A DNA stretch of 64,000 bases from VKMB-3413 sp041027365 (GCF_041027365.1 NZ_JBFTEH010000004.1:186001-250000); one strand, 5' to 3'. Counted from the stretch's first letter, positions 17,701 to 26,821 are shown. Notes: a model not told the origin generated them from the sequence alone. Translations and numbers: made by a program.

Positions 17701-20700
17701 CCGGCCGCCTTCGCCGGTGATCCGCGAGCCGGCCTCCTCGGCGCGGCGCGCGAGCTCGTCGGCGAGGCCCGACAGGCGTTCCGCAAGCCGGTCGGCTTCC
17801 GAGGCGATGCGCTGCTGCGCCTTTTCGCCGGCCTCGCCGAACAGCTGCTCGATGCCGGAGACGCTCTCGGTGACCTTGCGGGTCTCGGCTTCCAGTCCTT
17901 CGCGCGCCCGGCCCGCCTCTTCGCTCATCGCGGCGCTGGCCGCGGCGATGGCGTTGCGCAGCGAGTCGGCGATCATCGCCGTGCGGTTGTTCAGCGTGCG
18001 CTCGACATTGCCGAGGCCGCGGTCGAGGGCGGAGGAGATCGCCTCGGTGCGCTGGTCGAGCGCGCCGATGAGGTTCGACGAGCCGCCTTCCAGCGCCGCG
18101 ACGAGGTCGAGGCGTCGGGTTTCGAAGGAGGTCGACACGTCGCCGACGGTCTGCTCGATCGTCCGGCGCACGTCGTCGGCCCGGTCTTCCAAGGTCGCGG
18201 CAGCGGTGCGGACGGCCTCGTCGACCAGCGAGGCGAGGCTGTCGCGCCGCTCGTCGAACGCGGTGGCGAGCTTGAGGTCGGCTTCCAGCAGCGCGTCGGA
18301 CAGGCTGGCGATGCGCTCCTCGATGGTCGCGGCGATCGCGGTGCGCGCCGTGTCGATCTGGTTGCCGATCTCCGCGGTGCGGGCGTCGAAGCTCGCGAGG
18401 AGCGAGCCCTCGGACCCGTCGACCAGGCCGCGAATGGCGGTGAGGCGCTCGTCGAGCCCGTCGACCAGGATGGCGCGCGCTTCCTCGATGATTGCGCGCA
18501 GCGTCGCGGTGCGGCCGTCGAGGCTTTCGCCGACGCGGCTGACATGCTCCGAGATTTCGCTGGCGATCGCCTGGGTGCGCTGGTCGAGATCCGACAGAAG
18601 GCCGCTGCGGCCGCCGTCGATCGCCGACCGGATCCCCTCGAGGCGGCTGTCGAGGCCGGACTCCAGCGACCCCTGGGCCTCCGTCGCGGCGCTGCGGAAG
18701 CGGGCGACCCGCTCGTCGAGGCCTTCGACCACCAGGCCGAGGGCATGCTCGATCGCCGCCAGCTGCGCGCCGGCATTGATCGAGATCTCCGTGCCGAAGC
18801 TCTGCGTGCGCTCGTCCATTTCCGAGCGCAGACGCTCGGTCTCCTGATCGACGCTGCCGACGATCGCGCGGCGGGCCTCCTCGACCGTTCCGCCGAGCGC
18901 CGAAACGCGGGCGGACAGGTCCTCGGCGATCCGCTCCACGATCCCGTCGAAGCTGCCGGAGACGCCCGAGATGCGCTCGTCGAGCGAGGCGGCAAGCCGG
19001 GCCTCGACGCCTTCCGACATGAGCCGGATCGCGTCGGTGCGCTCCTCCAGCATCGCCCGGATCGCGTCGTGGCGCGAGGACAGGCCGGCGAGGAGCTGGT
19101 CCTGCGTGTTCGAAAGCAGCGTCTCGCTGGCGGTGATGCGGTCGGCGAGGCCGACGGTCAGCGCGTTGCCGCGCTCGTCGATGGCGCCGACCATCCGGTT
19201 CGCCTGTTCCTCCAGGCCGCCGACGAAGCGGGCCGAGCCGACCTCGATCATCTCGCGGAAGTCGTGGCTCCGCTCCGCGAGCAGGCTGGCGATCGCCGCG
19301 ATGCGCTGGTCGAGCCCGTTGATCAGATCGTCCTGCGAGCCGGAGACGGTGGCGGCGATCGCGGCGCGGCGCTCTTCGAGCAGGGCCGCGAGCGCGGCAC
19401 CGCGTTCGTCGACGCTCTCGGCGAGCGAGGTCTCGATCGAGCCGACGATGGCCTGCAGCTGGGCGATGCGATCGTCGACGGCGCCGGCGAGCGCGCGGCC
19501 CTTCTCCTCCACGTCGCCGGTGAGGAGCTGCTGAGCCCGCTCGACGGACGCCTCGAGCCGTTCGCCCTGGCCGGAGAGGCTTCCGACGATGGCGGCGATG
19601 CGGTCGTCGAAGCTGGCGTTGAACCCGTCGGCCGCCCGGCCGAGGATGACCTCGATCTCGTCGCGGCGCTCGGTGAGCAAGGTCTGCAGGCGCTCGGAGA
19701 CCTGCTGGACCGCGGACTCGATCTCCGATGCGCGTCCCGTCAGCGCCTCGACACGGCTGTCGCTGGCGAGATCGAGCGCCAGCAGACGGTCGTCGAGCGT
19801 GCCCGAGAGCGTATGGGTGCGCTCGTTCATCATCGCGTCGAAGCTCGCGAGCCGCTCGTCGAACAGCGTGCGCAGTTCGTCCGAGCGCGTCTCCAGCGTC
19901 TTGTGGGCGAGCGTGACCGCGTCGCTGGTGCGTTCGGAGAGGTCGGTCCGGCCGTTCTCGAAGGCCGCGATGATCTCGCGGGTCCGATCCGCCAGCGCCT
20001 GCGCGAAGTCGCGCGACCGGTCGGCGATGACCGCGGCGATGCGGTCGGTCGAGACCTCGATCGCATTCGTGCGGCTGTCGATGGTTTCGACGAGGGCGCT
20101 GCCGCGATCACCGAGCGCTGCGTCGATCGCCGCGATCCGCTGGTCGAGCCCGCCGAGCGTGCGCTCGTTGGTCTCCGAGAGCAGCGCCTCGATGCGCTGC
20201 GTCCGCTCGCCGAGGCCGGTCTCGACGGAATCGAGCAGCCGCGTCGAGGTCTCGTCCAGACGGTTCTGGCGCGCGTCGAGGTTGTCGGTGAGCCGGCCGA
20301 AGAAGTCCTGATTGCGCGAGCCGAGGGCGGCGAGCCGCTCCTCGAAGGCCGCGTCGAGGCTTGCCAGGAAGGTCTGGCCCTCGACCGAGAAGCTCATCGA
20401 GCGGTCGTCCAGCGCCGCCGTCAGATCGGCGAGGAACTTGTCGCTCGACTGGGCGAAGCTGTCGCCGCGGGCGGCGAGCAGGCCGGACACGGCATCGCCT
20501 GAGGCGACGACGCGGCGCTGCAGGTCGTCGCCGATCGCGGTCAGGCGCTCGGCCATCTCGCCCGAGCGGGCGTCCAGCGTCTCGCTCTGTTCGCGGAAGG
20601 CGGTGAGGAGATGCCCGCTGCGCGTCTCGAAGTCCTGCGACAGGGCGGCGGTGCGCTCTTCCAGCTGGCGCCCGGCGGCATCGCCGGCCACCGTCAGCCG

Positions 20701-22998
20701 CTCGGCGGCTTCGCTGGCGCTCTGGCCGATGCGGGCGAGCAGCGTTTCGGCATTCGACGCGACGTCGGCGTGCAGTCCCTGCGTACTTTCGCGGAAGAGT
20801 TCGATGAGTTCGCCGCTGCGGCCACGGAAGGCGTCGGCAAGCGCCGCGACCCGCTGCTCGAGCTGCGCCGTCGTGCTGTCACCGGTCTCGGCCAGCCGGC
20901 CCGCGGCCAGCTCGCTCGCCTCGGACAGCCGCGCGACCAGCGTCTCGCTGCGGTCGGAGATCGTGGCGCCGAGCGCCTGGCTGCGCTCGTCGAAGAGCTT
21001 GACGAGGTCGGCGCTGCGGGCCTCGAAGTCCTGGGACAGGCCGGAGCTGCGCTCGTCAAGCTGCCGGGCGACATCGTCGCCGGCCATGGTGAGGCGCAGC
21101 GCCGCGTCGCCGGCGCTCTCCGAGATGCGGGCGAGCAGGCTCTCGCCATTGCCGAGGATCGCAGAGTTGAGCGCCTGGCTGCGCTCGTCGAACAGCGTCA
21201 CCAGCTTTCCGCTGCGCGCGCTGAAGTCCTCCGCGAGGGTGGAGGAGCGTTCCTCGAAGGTCTGGCCGGCGCTGTCCGCCGCCGCCTCGAGACGGGCCGC
21301 CGCGCTCTCGGCGGCGAAAACGATGTCGGCCACCAGCGCTTCGCCGCGGCCGCCGACGGTGTCGCTCAGCGCCTGGGCCCGGGTCTCGAACAGGCTGATC
21401 AGTTCGCCGCTGCGGGTCTCGAAGTCCTGCGACAGGCGGCCGGTGCGGTCCTCCAGCCGCTCGGCGACGGTGTCGCCGGCGGCAGTGATGCGCTGCGTCG
21501 CCTCGCCGGCGCTGTCGGTGATCCGGGCCGCCAGCGCGTCGCCGTTCTCGCTTAGCATCGTGTTGAGCGCCTGGCTGCGCTCGCTGAAGAGCTGGAACAG
21601 GGCGTCGCTGCGCGCCTTGAAATCGTCGGAGAGTCGGCCGGTGCGCTCGTCGATGCGCTGGGCGACCCCGTCGCCGATGCCGGTCAGCCGCTCGCTCGCC
21701 TCCTCGGCGCTCTGCGTCAGCCGGGCGATCAGCGCCTCGCCGCTCTCGGCCAGGCTCGCATGGACGGCGCGGCTGCGCTCGTCGAAGAGGGTCGACAGCT
21801 GCTCGTTGCGCGCGTCGAACTCGCTCGCGAGCGTCTCGCCGCGCTCTTCCAGGAGACGGGCGAACCGCTTCGAGGCGTCCTCGATGCGCTGCAGGATGTG
21901 CTCGGACGCCTGGTCGACGTCCTCCACCAGCCGCTGATGCGAGCCGACGACGGAGGAGCGAAGCCGCTCGGCATGCGACAACATCGCCTCGCGCTCGGAG
22001 CCGAGATCCTGCACGAGCGTGCGGATCTTGACCTCGTTGTCGGCATAGGCGCGCTCCAGCGCGCCGACCTCGTCGCGCACGAGGCTCTCGAGGTCCGACG
22101 TGCGCGACAGCGCGCGTTCGACACCCTCGCCGAGGGCGGAGACCTCGCGGCGGATCGCCTGGCCGACGCTCATCACGCGCTCGGTGGCGATGCTCTCCGG
22201 CTCGGCGAGGCGCAGGGCGACTTCGGCCATCGAGCGGCTCATCAGCCTGAGGTCCGCCGAGCGGCGCATCATCACCGCGAAGGCGAAGATCAGAAGGACG
22301 GGAAGGACGGCCACGGCGGCGAGCGTCAGCACCTCGCTCTGGCGCAGCGGATCGCTCCATTCGGCCGAAAGGGTGGCGAAGTCGGTCCCGTAGAGGCCAT
22401 AGGCCATGAAGCTGACGAAGCCGAGCCAGGCGACCGAAACAATCAGCGCGACCCAGAGCGGCGTCTTCGAGGCGCGGCGGCTGAGCAGCGCTTCGGCCAT
22501 GACGGCGAAGCGGCGCTCCTCGTCGTTTGCCGGCGCCTGTGCGTAGGCGCGCGCCGTCTCGCTGTTGGCAAAGCCGCGCGGCGCCTCGCTCGCCGGTGCT
22601 TCGCCGGTGGCGCCCGCAGTCCGCGGTTCGGCATCGGCCGCCGAATCGCGATTTCTCCCGGGGGCCGACGCATTGGCGGCGTCGCCCGGGCGATCGGCAC
22701 CCGCTGCCGGCTCTGTGGCTGACGCCGCCGTCGCAGGCGCGTCCTCGCTCCGCAGTTCTCCGGCGGTCTCGCTGATCTGGCGCTCGAAATCATCGAGCGA
22801 GAAGGCGAGTTCGGTCGCCTCGACGCTGGCGGGCGCTTCCAGATGACCGGTCGCCTCGGCGAGCGGCGTATCGGCATCCTGCCTCTCGCCCTGTGGCGCG
22901 GTCGACTCGGCTTCCGCCTCGAAGTCGGCGCGAAGGGCTTCCTCGAGCTCGTTGACCGCGTCTTCGGAAAGCTGGTCGAAGGGTTTGGTCTTGGACAT
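14782..22998 (-). CDS. Giant coiled-coil membrane protein, growth pole ring (GPR/RgsE) type
   Basis: A 2,738-residue protein. The N-terminal 180 residues are acidic and disordered. Two membrane segments follow (about 181-203, LWVALIVSVAWLGFVSFMAY, and 222-244, SEVLTLAAVAVLPVLLIFAF). Then about 2,100 residues form alanine/glutamate/arginine-rich helical repeats in which motifs such as LDERSQAL, FETRSGEL and ERLTAIGD recur. A proline/alanine-rich linker leads to a conserved C-terminal domain (SLSVDIARAIDHNAAVELWD, FREAVDRYIADFETLL). This matches the architecture of Agrobacterium GPR and Sinorhizobium RgsE, which ring the growing pole and are needed for unipolar growth. Those are about 2,100 residues, so this copy is longer. 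The ATG at 22998 is chosen over the open frame to 23148 because MSKTKPFDQLSEDAV is a sensible conserved start. A divergent Hpt gene lies upstream. Confidence 0.85.
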   Translation of the reverse strand: MSKTKPFDQLSEDAVNELEEALRADFEAEAESTAPQGERQDADTPLAEATGHLEAPASVEATELAFSLDDFERQISETAGELRSEDAPATAASATEPAAGADRPGDAANASAPGRNRDSAADAEPRTAGATGEAPASEAPRGFANSETARAYAQAPANDEERRFAVMAEALLSRRASKTPLWVALIVSVAWLGFVSFMAYGLYGTDFATLSAEWSDPLRQSEVLTLAAVAVLPVLLIFAFAVMMRRSADLRLMSRSMAEVALRLAEPESIATERVMSVGQAIRREVSALGEGVERALSRTSDLESLVRDEVGALERAYADNEVKIRTLVQDLGSEREAMLSHAERLRSSVVGSHQRLVEDVDQASEHILQRIEDASKRFARLLEERGETLASEFDARNEQLSTLFDERSRAVHASLAESGEALIARLTQSAEEASERLTGIGDGVAQRIDERTGRLSDDFKARSDALFQLFSERSQALNTMLSENGDALAARITDSAGEATQRITAAGDTVAERLEDRTGRLSQDFETRSGELISLFETRAQALSDTVGGRGEALVADIVFAAESAAARLEAAADSAGQTFEERSSTLAEDFSARSGKLVTLFDERSQALNSAILGNGESLLARISESAGDAALRLTMAGDDVARQLDERSSGLSQDFEARSADLVKLFDERSQALGATISDRSETLVARLSEASELAAGRLAETGDSTTAQLEQRVAALADAFRGRSGELIELFRESTQGLHADVASNAETLLARIGQSASEAAERLTVAGDAAGRQLEERTAALSQDFETRSGHLLTAFREQSETLDARSGEMAERLTAIGDDLQRRVVASGDAVSGLLAARGDSFAQSSDKFLADLTAALDDRSMSFSVEGQTFLASLDAAFEERLAALGSRNQDFFGRLTDNLDARQNRLDETSTRLLDSVETGLGERTQRIEALLSETNERTLGGLDQRIAAIDAALGDRGSALVETIDSRTNAIEVSTDRIAAVIADRSRDFAQALADRTREIIAAFENGRTDLSERTSDAVTLAHKTLETRSDELRTLFDERLASFDAMMNERTHTLSGTLDDRLLALDLASDSRVEALTGRASEIESAVQQVSERLQTLLTERRDEIEVILGRAADGFNASFDDRIAAIVGSLSGQGERLEASVERAQQLLTGDVEEKGRALAGAVDDRIAQLQAIVGSIETSLAESVDERGAALAALLEERRAAIAATVSGSQDDLINGLDQRIAAIASLLAERSHDFREMIEVGSARFVGGLEEQANRMVGAIDERGNALTVGLADRITASETLLSNTQDQLLAGLSSRHDAIRAMLEERTDAIRLMSEGVEARLAASLDERISGVSGSFDGIVERIAEDLSARVSALGGTVEEARRAIVGSVDQETERLRSEMDERTQSFGTEISINAGAQLAAIEHALGLVVEGLDERVARFRSAATEAQGSLESGLDSRLEGIRSAIDGGRSGLLSDLDQRTQAIASEISEHVSRVGESLDGRTATLRAIIEEARAILVDGLDERLTAIRGLVDGSEGSLLASFDARTAEIGNQIDTARTAIAATIEERIASLSDALLEADLKLATAFDERRDSLASLVDEAVRTAAATLEDRADDVRRTIEQTVGDVSTSFETRRLDLVAALEGGSSNLIGALDQRTEAISSALDRGLGNVERTLNNRTAMIADSLRNAIAAASAAMSEEAGRAREGLEAETRKVTESVSGIEQLFGEAGEKAQQRIASEADRLAERLSGLADELARRAEEAGSRITGEGGRIAENITGATEVIRSLSEESRSRFATEAESLASEIARLSSEIRGEASGVREQLSEQRMALVDTLSGISAAVAGEFERNTESFAARISEAGERLLAIGDDSRGRFAADAGTMASELEATVARMRELTETAQASLRENTDGFSRRLSGASYQLRGETEKLASGLEERARHFQEEIAAVAQRLSDLLAANPVSQDIDSATDRIRQELAGASASLRDEVLSVTSQLRGEVSEASQMLLRDADAARDEIMARGSDLSGQFATISDSIRLETERARDQLLESAGAAGEDLANRMNETERAIATRARMMSEDLEEKTRNLAGMLAARNADISRLLDEEARPMLSELGDSGMELARLLQASTQEASERLRAENAALVAALSQRAQETIDSLNRSSDEILGSLDEKTHSAVALVAEMRDQLQKDIGALIGRLSQTSGSLRGLVDETASNLTAIDGALQDTSARFAEGAEQASNAISLSSRLLDQNVERLDKLSTAAFSRVAGMADRFKEHGAVLSEAVELLEARETGLRSVLEGGHSGLDELSAGLVQRGEEIGAMMRSFQEVIEGLFDRTEQRSRLLSERLSTDVAGSLGAADEKMQGAEERSRAAAEAMRQAVESAVEEATKRFEGATEEMRRTAADIRKELEAARGEIKRGVFELPEETRNSTEAMRRAVSDQIRALRDLSDIVSQSGRAFDVGDRRTAQRPTTAATAAASQRRPEPQPQPAAPAPDLNFTEGESSDFEQEIAASFMTDGNLARDLRGSSYEPPRGPAQQPTTTPRGEATPAVPTGRSETPRPASGAASSATSPLRPSAPARAPQPQAPASSGGRSGGGWVSDLLRRASEEEDEATVPTAPAARAPVPVDRSADQVVDSLNSLSVDIARAIDHNAAVELWDRYRQGERNVFTRRLYTIKGQQTFDEIRRKYQRDTEFREAVDRYIADFETLLSDIAKNDPESRMTRNYLSSDTGKVYTMLAHASGRFDS

Positions 22999-23444
22999 CG
23001 CCGTCGCGCCTCGATACTCGTTACAACCGGCCGGTTCGGCCCTTGGACCCCGGGGCGCCTTCCGGCATCCCGTCGCCCGGAGCGGCCTCTCCCCGCGTGG
23101 ACAGCCGCCGCCAGGCCGTCCGGGGTCGCGCCGCCCGCGGTTTCGCACTCTGAATGGTAGTTAGCGGACCCATCGAAAGAAACCGTAAAACCGCGCGATC
23201 CCTACAAGTTTAAACATAAGGTTAACAGCGTCCGGAAAAATGCGCCGATTTTTGCCCTGTTGCCTGTGTGCCCGCGCTTCCCGGGACGGCGACAGCGCAG
23301 GCGCGATGCGGCAACGGCCCGACTTCGGCATCCCATCTTAACGCTTTCCAAAGGCTGTCGGTAGACGATCGGCAGAGGGATTGGCGAGATCGCGTCCCGG
23401 GCGGGAAACGGACCGCGGCGGTGAGTCCGGGCGTGGAGACAAGG
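22999..23444. other. Divergent promoter region between polar-growth gene and Hpt gene
   Basis: The part from 23160 to 23230 is clearly AT-richer than the rest and must carry the start signals for the minus-strand giant gene. It contains TTAA at 23210 and TTAAC at 23222 with an eight-base spacer, one base longer than the CtrA consensus. I see no other feature. Confidence 0.4.
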
Positions 23445-23840
23445 ATGGCGCGACTTCTCAAGGCGGCAAGCGGGTCCGGGGGCGAGCCGGCTGCGCCTTC
23501 CGGAGGGAACGACGGGGACTGCCCCTCGCGGCAGCGGCCGATCGACCTCGTCCATCTCGCTCGCCAGACCGCCGGCGACCGCACGCTGGAAGTCGAGGTG
23601 CTGGGGCTTCTGATTCGCCAGATCGAGCTCGTCGGGCGGCGTCTGGACGATTCCGGCGTCGAGGAGAGCCGTCAGATCGCCCATGCCCTGAAGGGTTCGG
23701 CCCGCAATGTCGGTGCCTTCCGACTGGCCGATGCCGCCGGTCGATTCGAGCAGCGACTGGCGGACCCGGTCGCGCTCTCGGAGCTGAGGCGCGAGCTCGC
23801 TGCCGCTGCCGCCTTCGCCAGGACGCTCTCGCTGAGCTGA
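23445..23840 (+). CDS. Hpt domain phosphotransfer protein
   Basis: A 131-residue protein with a C-terminal histidine phosphotransfer domain: IDLVHLARQTAGDRTLEVEVL, then the phosphorylation site in RQIAHALKGSARNVGAFRLA, where the histidine is the expected phospho-acceptor. The first 30 residues are glycine/serine-rich and probably disordered. Such proteins relay phosphate between hybrid kinases and response regulators. The ATG at 23445 has GGAG seven bases upstream. It is divergent from the GPR-like gene, with 446 bases between them, which suggests a link with polar growth or cell-cycle signalling, but this is inference. Confidence 0.85.
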   Translation: MARLLKAASGSGGEPAAPSGGNDGDCPSRQRPIDLVHLARQTAGDRTLEVEVLGLLIRQIELVGRRLDDSGVEESRQIAHALKGSARNVGAFRLADAAGRFEQRLADPVALSELRRELAAAAAFARTLSLS

Positions 23841-24035
23841 GCCGACGGCCGGTCCGCCCGAGCGGCGACGTGGTGCCGACGCGGCTGCGCCATTGACTTT
23901 CGGCCGAGCCCGCTCCTAACAGGCTCGGCATCGGCCGGCCGCGCGCCCAGTGCACTGTCCGATCCCGCAAGAGCTCCGGCGGCTTCGCGCGCTCGCCGGC
24001 GTTCCGGAACGCTTGAAGCCGAGGTCCGCGCCCGC

Positions 24036-24356
24036 ATGACCAAGATCACCTTCGTTACCCAGGACGGAAGCCGCTACGACATCGACGCGGCGAATGGCAC
24101 GACGGCGATGGAGAACGCCGTGAAGAACGATGTGCCGGGGATCGAGGCCGAGTGCGGCGGCGCCTGTGCCTGCGCGACCTGTCATGTCTATGTCGACCAG
24201 GCGTGGATGGAGGCGGTCGGCGAGCCGGAGCCGATGGAAGAGGACATGCTCGACTTCGCCTATGAGCCGCAGCCGAATTCGCGCCTGTCCTGCCAGATCA
24301 GGATCCGGCCCGAACTCGACGGCCTGGTGGTGACGGTTCCCGAGCGCCAGGCCTGA
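24036..24356 (+). CDS. 2Fe-2S ferredoxin (adrenodoxin type)
   Basis: A 106-residue electron carrier with the vertebrate-type ferredoxin signature: three cluster cysteines in ECGGACACATCHVYV and the fourth in SRLSCQIRI. The length and the PEPMEEDMLDFAYEPQPNSRL segment are typical of alphaproteobacterial FdxB/FdxE ferredoxins that serve cytochromes P450 or other oxygenases, or Fe-S assembly. GAGG lies about 10 bases before the ATG. No redox partner is encoded next to it. It lies 195 bases after the Hpt gene and converges with the DUF922 gene 11 bases away. Confidence 0.95.
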   Translation: MTKITFVTQDGSRYDIDAANGTTAMENAVKNDVPGIEAECGGACACATCHVYVDQAWMEAVGEPEPMEEDMLDFAYEPQPNSRLSCQIRIRPELDGLVVTVPERQA

Positions 24357-24367
24357 TCCGGGCCGCC

Positions 24368-24988
24368 TTACCGCGCCGCCTGCTCCTCCGCCGCCCGGTT
24401 GAGCGCCCGGCGCAGCCGCATACTGACCTCGCGCCCTTCGATCTCGTCGAACTGGACCTGCGCATCGGCATGCCAAGCGAGGTAGCGGCTGGTCACACGC
24501 CCGACCGCGGCTTCCATCGCCGCACAGCTGGAACGCGGCGCAAGATTGCGGATCGCCATCTCCATCCGCGTCGCCCACTGCTTGGCGATCGCCGAGTGCC
24601 GGCCTTCGTGGCGCACGATGTCCGCGGCCAGCGTGTTCCAGATCAGCCGGGTCCGGGCGGATGCGCCCGCTGGTGGCGTCCACTTCGGCAGGGTCGTCTT
24701 CAGGCCGAGGGTGATGCCGACGCGGTTGACCGCGCAGCCCTCGGGAACGTGCTTGTAGGTGATCTTGCCGCCGAAGCTGATCTCGGTCGCGCCGGGGTGG
24801 TGCAGGCCGGTATCGGCGAGGAACGGGCCGCGCCGGCTGAGGTCGCGGTCGAGATCCTGCAGCGTGGTGCCGTGCACGGCGAAATAGGTCGTCTGCTCCT
24901 TGATCGACGCAGCGTCCGCCGTGCCTGCGCCGAGCCCTGCGAGCGCGGCGGCGAGGGCGAGAGGAAGGAGACCGAGCATCGTCCGCAT
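24368..24988 (-). CDS. DUF922 family secreted Zn-protease-like protein
   Basis: A 206-residue exported protein. The first 26 residues form a signal peptide (MRTMLGLLPLALAAALAGL, then an ADAA cleavage region). The mature part matches DUF922: YFAVHGTTLQDLDRDLSRRGP, LPKWTPPAGA, and the metal-binding IVRHEGRHSAIAKQWA, an HExxH-like HEGRH motif. The family is regarded as probable zinc-dependent proteases with unknown substrates. The frame is open to 25165, but the ATG at 24988 gives the signal peptide. It converges on the ferredoxin gene and is divergent from folP. Confidence 0.85.
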   Translation of the reverse strand: MRTMLGLLPLALAAALAGLGAGTADAASIKEQTTYFAVHGTTLQDLDRDLSRRGPFLADTGLHHPGATEISFGGKITYKHVPEGCAVNRVGITLGLKTTLPKWTPPAGASARTRLIWNTLAADIVRHEGRHSAIAKQWATRMEMAIRNLAPRSSCAAMEAAVGRVTSRYLAWHADAQVQFDEIEGREVSMRLRRALNRAAEEQAAR

Positions 24989-25134
24989 CGCGCGCACCCT
25001 TTGCGAGCCAGAGCCGAGTCTTCGAAGGGTAGCCGATCGGCGGAACGAAACAAGCCGGGGCGGCCGCCTGGCTTGTGAGCGTCGTGCCGAAGGGTTACCG
25101 AAAGGCGTCGACGGACCGATCGGACGGAGGACCC

Positions 25135-25995
25135 ATGGACGTGATCCAGCCGCGCGGCGGCACATGGCGGCTGGCGCATGGCCGCAGCATCGAGCTCGGC
25201 GAAGTCGCCTGCATCATGGGCATCCTCAACGCGACCCCGGACAGCTTCTCCGACGGCGGCCGCTATGCCAGCGTGGACGCCGCCGTGGCGGAATCTCTGA
25301 AGATGGTGGAGGAGGGCGCGACGATCGTCGACATCGGCGGCGAGTCGACCCGGCCGGGCGCGACGCCCGTCGACGCCGCCGAGGAGCAGCGGCGGATCAT
25401 GCCGGTGATCGAGGAGCTCGCCCGCCGCGCCGACTGCATCATCTCCGTCGACACCTATCGCTCGGAGACCGCACGCATGGCGGTCGAGGCGGGCGCGCAC
25501 ATCGTCAACGACGTCTGGGGCGCGCAGAAGGACCCGGCGATCGCGCGCGTCGCGGCGGAGACCGGGGCAGGGCTCTGCCTGATGCACAACGGCCGCGAGC
25601 GCCAGACGCAGCCGGACGTCATCGAGGATCAGTTCCTGTTCCTGCGACGCTCGCTTGAGATCGCAAGGGAGGCGGGCGTCGCCGACGAGGCGATCGTCCT
25701 CGACCCCGGCTTCGGCTTCGCCAAGGACGGGCCGGAGAACATGATCCTCATCGCGCGCCTCGCCGAGGTGATGGCGCTCGGCTTTCCCCTGCTCGTCGGC
25801 ACCTCGCGCAAGCGCTTCGTGCGCAGCGCCAGCGGCAGCGACGGGCCGGTCTCCGACATCGCCACGGCCGCGACCAGCGTCTTGATGCGCGAACGCGGCG
25901 CCGACATCTTCCGCGTCCACAACGTCGCCGCCAACCGCGACGCGCTCCGGATCGCCGACGCGATGCGCCGGGCGATGAAGGGCGAGCGCTGGTGA
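25135..25995 (+). CDS. folP: Dihydropteroate synthase
   Basis: Condenses p-aminobenzoate with dihydropterin pyrophosphate in folate synthesis; cytoplasmic, 286 residues. It has both family signatures: MGILNATPDSFSDGG near the N-terminus and VDIGGESTRPGATPV, plus SVDTYRSETA, IVNDVWG, LDPGFGFAK and LVGTSRKRFV. The ATG at 25135 has a CGGAGG ribosome binding site; the frame is open to 25075 without one. Its stop overlaps the folK start as GTGA. In many alphaproteobacteria folB lies between folP and folK, but here it is absent. Confidence 0.97.
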   Translation: MDVIQPRGGTWRLAHGRSIELGEVACIMGILNATPDSFSDGGRYASVDAAVAESLKMVEEGATIVDIGGESTRPGATPVDAAEEQRRIMPVIEELARRADCIISVDTYRSETARMAVEAGAHIVNDVWGAQKDPAIARVAAETGAGLCLMHNGRERQTQPDVIEDQFLFLRRSLEIAREAGVADEAIVLDPGFGFAKDGPENMILIARLAEVMALGFPLLVGTSRKRFVRSASGSDGPVSDIATAATSVLMRERGADIFRVHNVAANRDALRIADAMRRAMKGERW

Positions 25996-26516
25996 GCGCC
26001 GTCGCCTTCCTCGGCCTCGGCGGCAATATCGGCGATCCCGCCGCGACCATGGCTGCGGCGCTCCGCGAGATCGACGCGCGCGACGACACCGCGGTGACGG
26101 CGGTGTCGCGGCTTTACCGCACGCCCCCCTGGGGCAAGACCGACCAGCCCTGGTTCTTCAATGCCTGCGCCCGGGTGGAGACCAACCTGTCGCCGCGGGA
26201 CCTCCTCGCCCTCTGCCTCGACACCGAGCGCCGCTTCAAGCGGGAGCGCAAGGAGCGCTGGGGCCCCCGGACGATCGACCTCGACGTCCTCGACTACGAC
26301 GGACGCACCTACCAGGACGAGGCGCTGATCCTGCCGCATCCGCGCATTGCCGAGCGGGCGTTCGTGCTGGTGCCGCTCGCCGACATCGCGCCGGATCTCC
26401 TCGTCGGCGACACACGGGTCTCCGACGGAGCTGCGGGGATCGACCGGGCCGGCATCGAGGCGGCGAGCGAGGACGGCAGCTGGTGGCGGCAGGCCGAGCC
26501 GCATCGCCCGACATAG
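25992..26516 (+). CDS. folK: 2-amino-4-hydroxy-6-hydroxymethyldihydropteridine pyrophosphokinase
   Basis: Pyrophosphorylates the pterin that FolP uses next; 174 residues, the usual size. Conserved parts are FLGLGGNIGDP, SRLYRTPPWG, QPWFFNACARVET, the catalytic RFKRERKERWGPRTIDLDVL, and LPHPRIAERAFVLVPL. The GTG start overlaps the folP stop by four bases, so the two consecutive enzymes of folate synthesis are translationally coupled. Confidence 0.96.
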   Translation: MSAVAFLGLGGNIGDPAATMAAALREIDARDDTAVTAVSRLYRTPPWGKTDQPWFFNACARVETNLSPRDLLALCLDTERRFKRERKERWGPRTIDLDVLDYDGRTYQDEALILPHPRIAERAFVLVPLADIAPDLLVGDTRVSDGAAGIDRAGIEAASEDGSWWRQAEPHRPT

Positions 26517-26821
26517 TCGCCTCCGGTCGAGCGCCGCAACGACGGGCAGCCGCTCTCGGGCGGCCTCGGTGGGGCATGTCGGGCGGCAGGGCATGCGCCC
26601 GGCAAGCCGCGCAATCGTCAGCCAGCCGAACATTGTCGGTTGCGCAAACTTGCAACAGATGCAACCGAATCGCTGCGGCAATGGCGGCATTTCGCTCAAC
26701 TGCGCCTCGTCTTCGCCCTGACCGGCCCGGGAGCCGCTTGACACCGGCCAAGCCAATTTCCCTAGTGAGCAGGTGGACGCGATCCTCCGGGTCGCGGTTG
26801 TCTCTGACTGCGGAGAGCAGC
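26517..26821. other. Intergenic region with possible sigma-70 promoter
   Basis: About 305 bases. TTGACA at 26738-26743 matches a -35 box; the -10 position about 17 bases later (cctagt) is a poor match. It would serve the small gene at 26822. Nothing else is recognised. Confidence 0.35.

Noticed and set aside
23210..23226. CtrA box in front of the giant gene
   Set aside because: The two TTAA half-sites are eight bases apart rather than seven; kept only as a remark.
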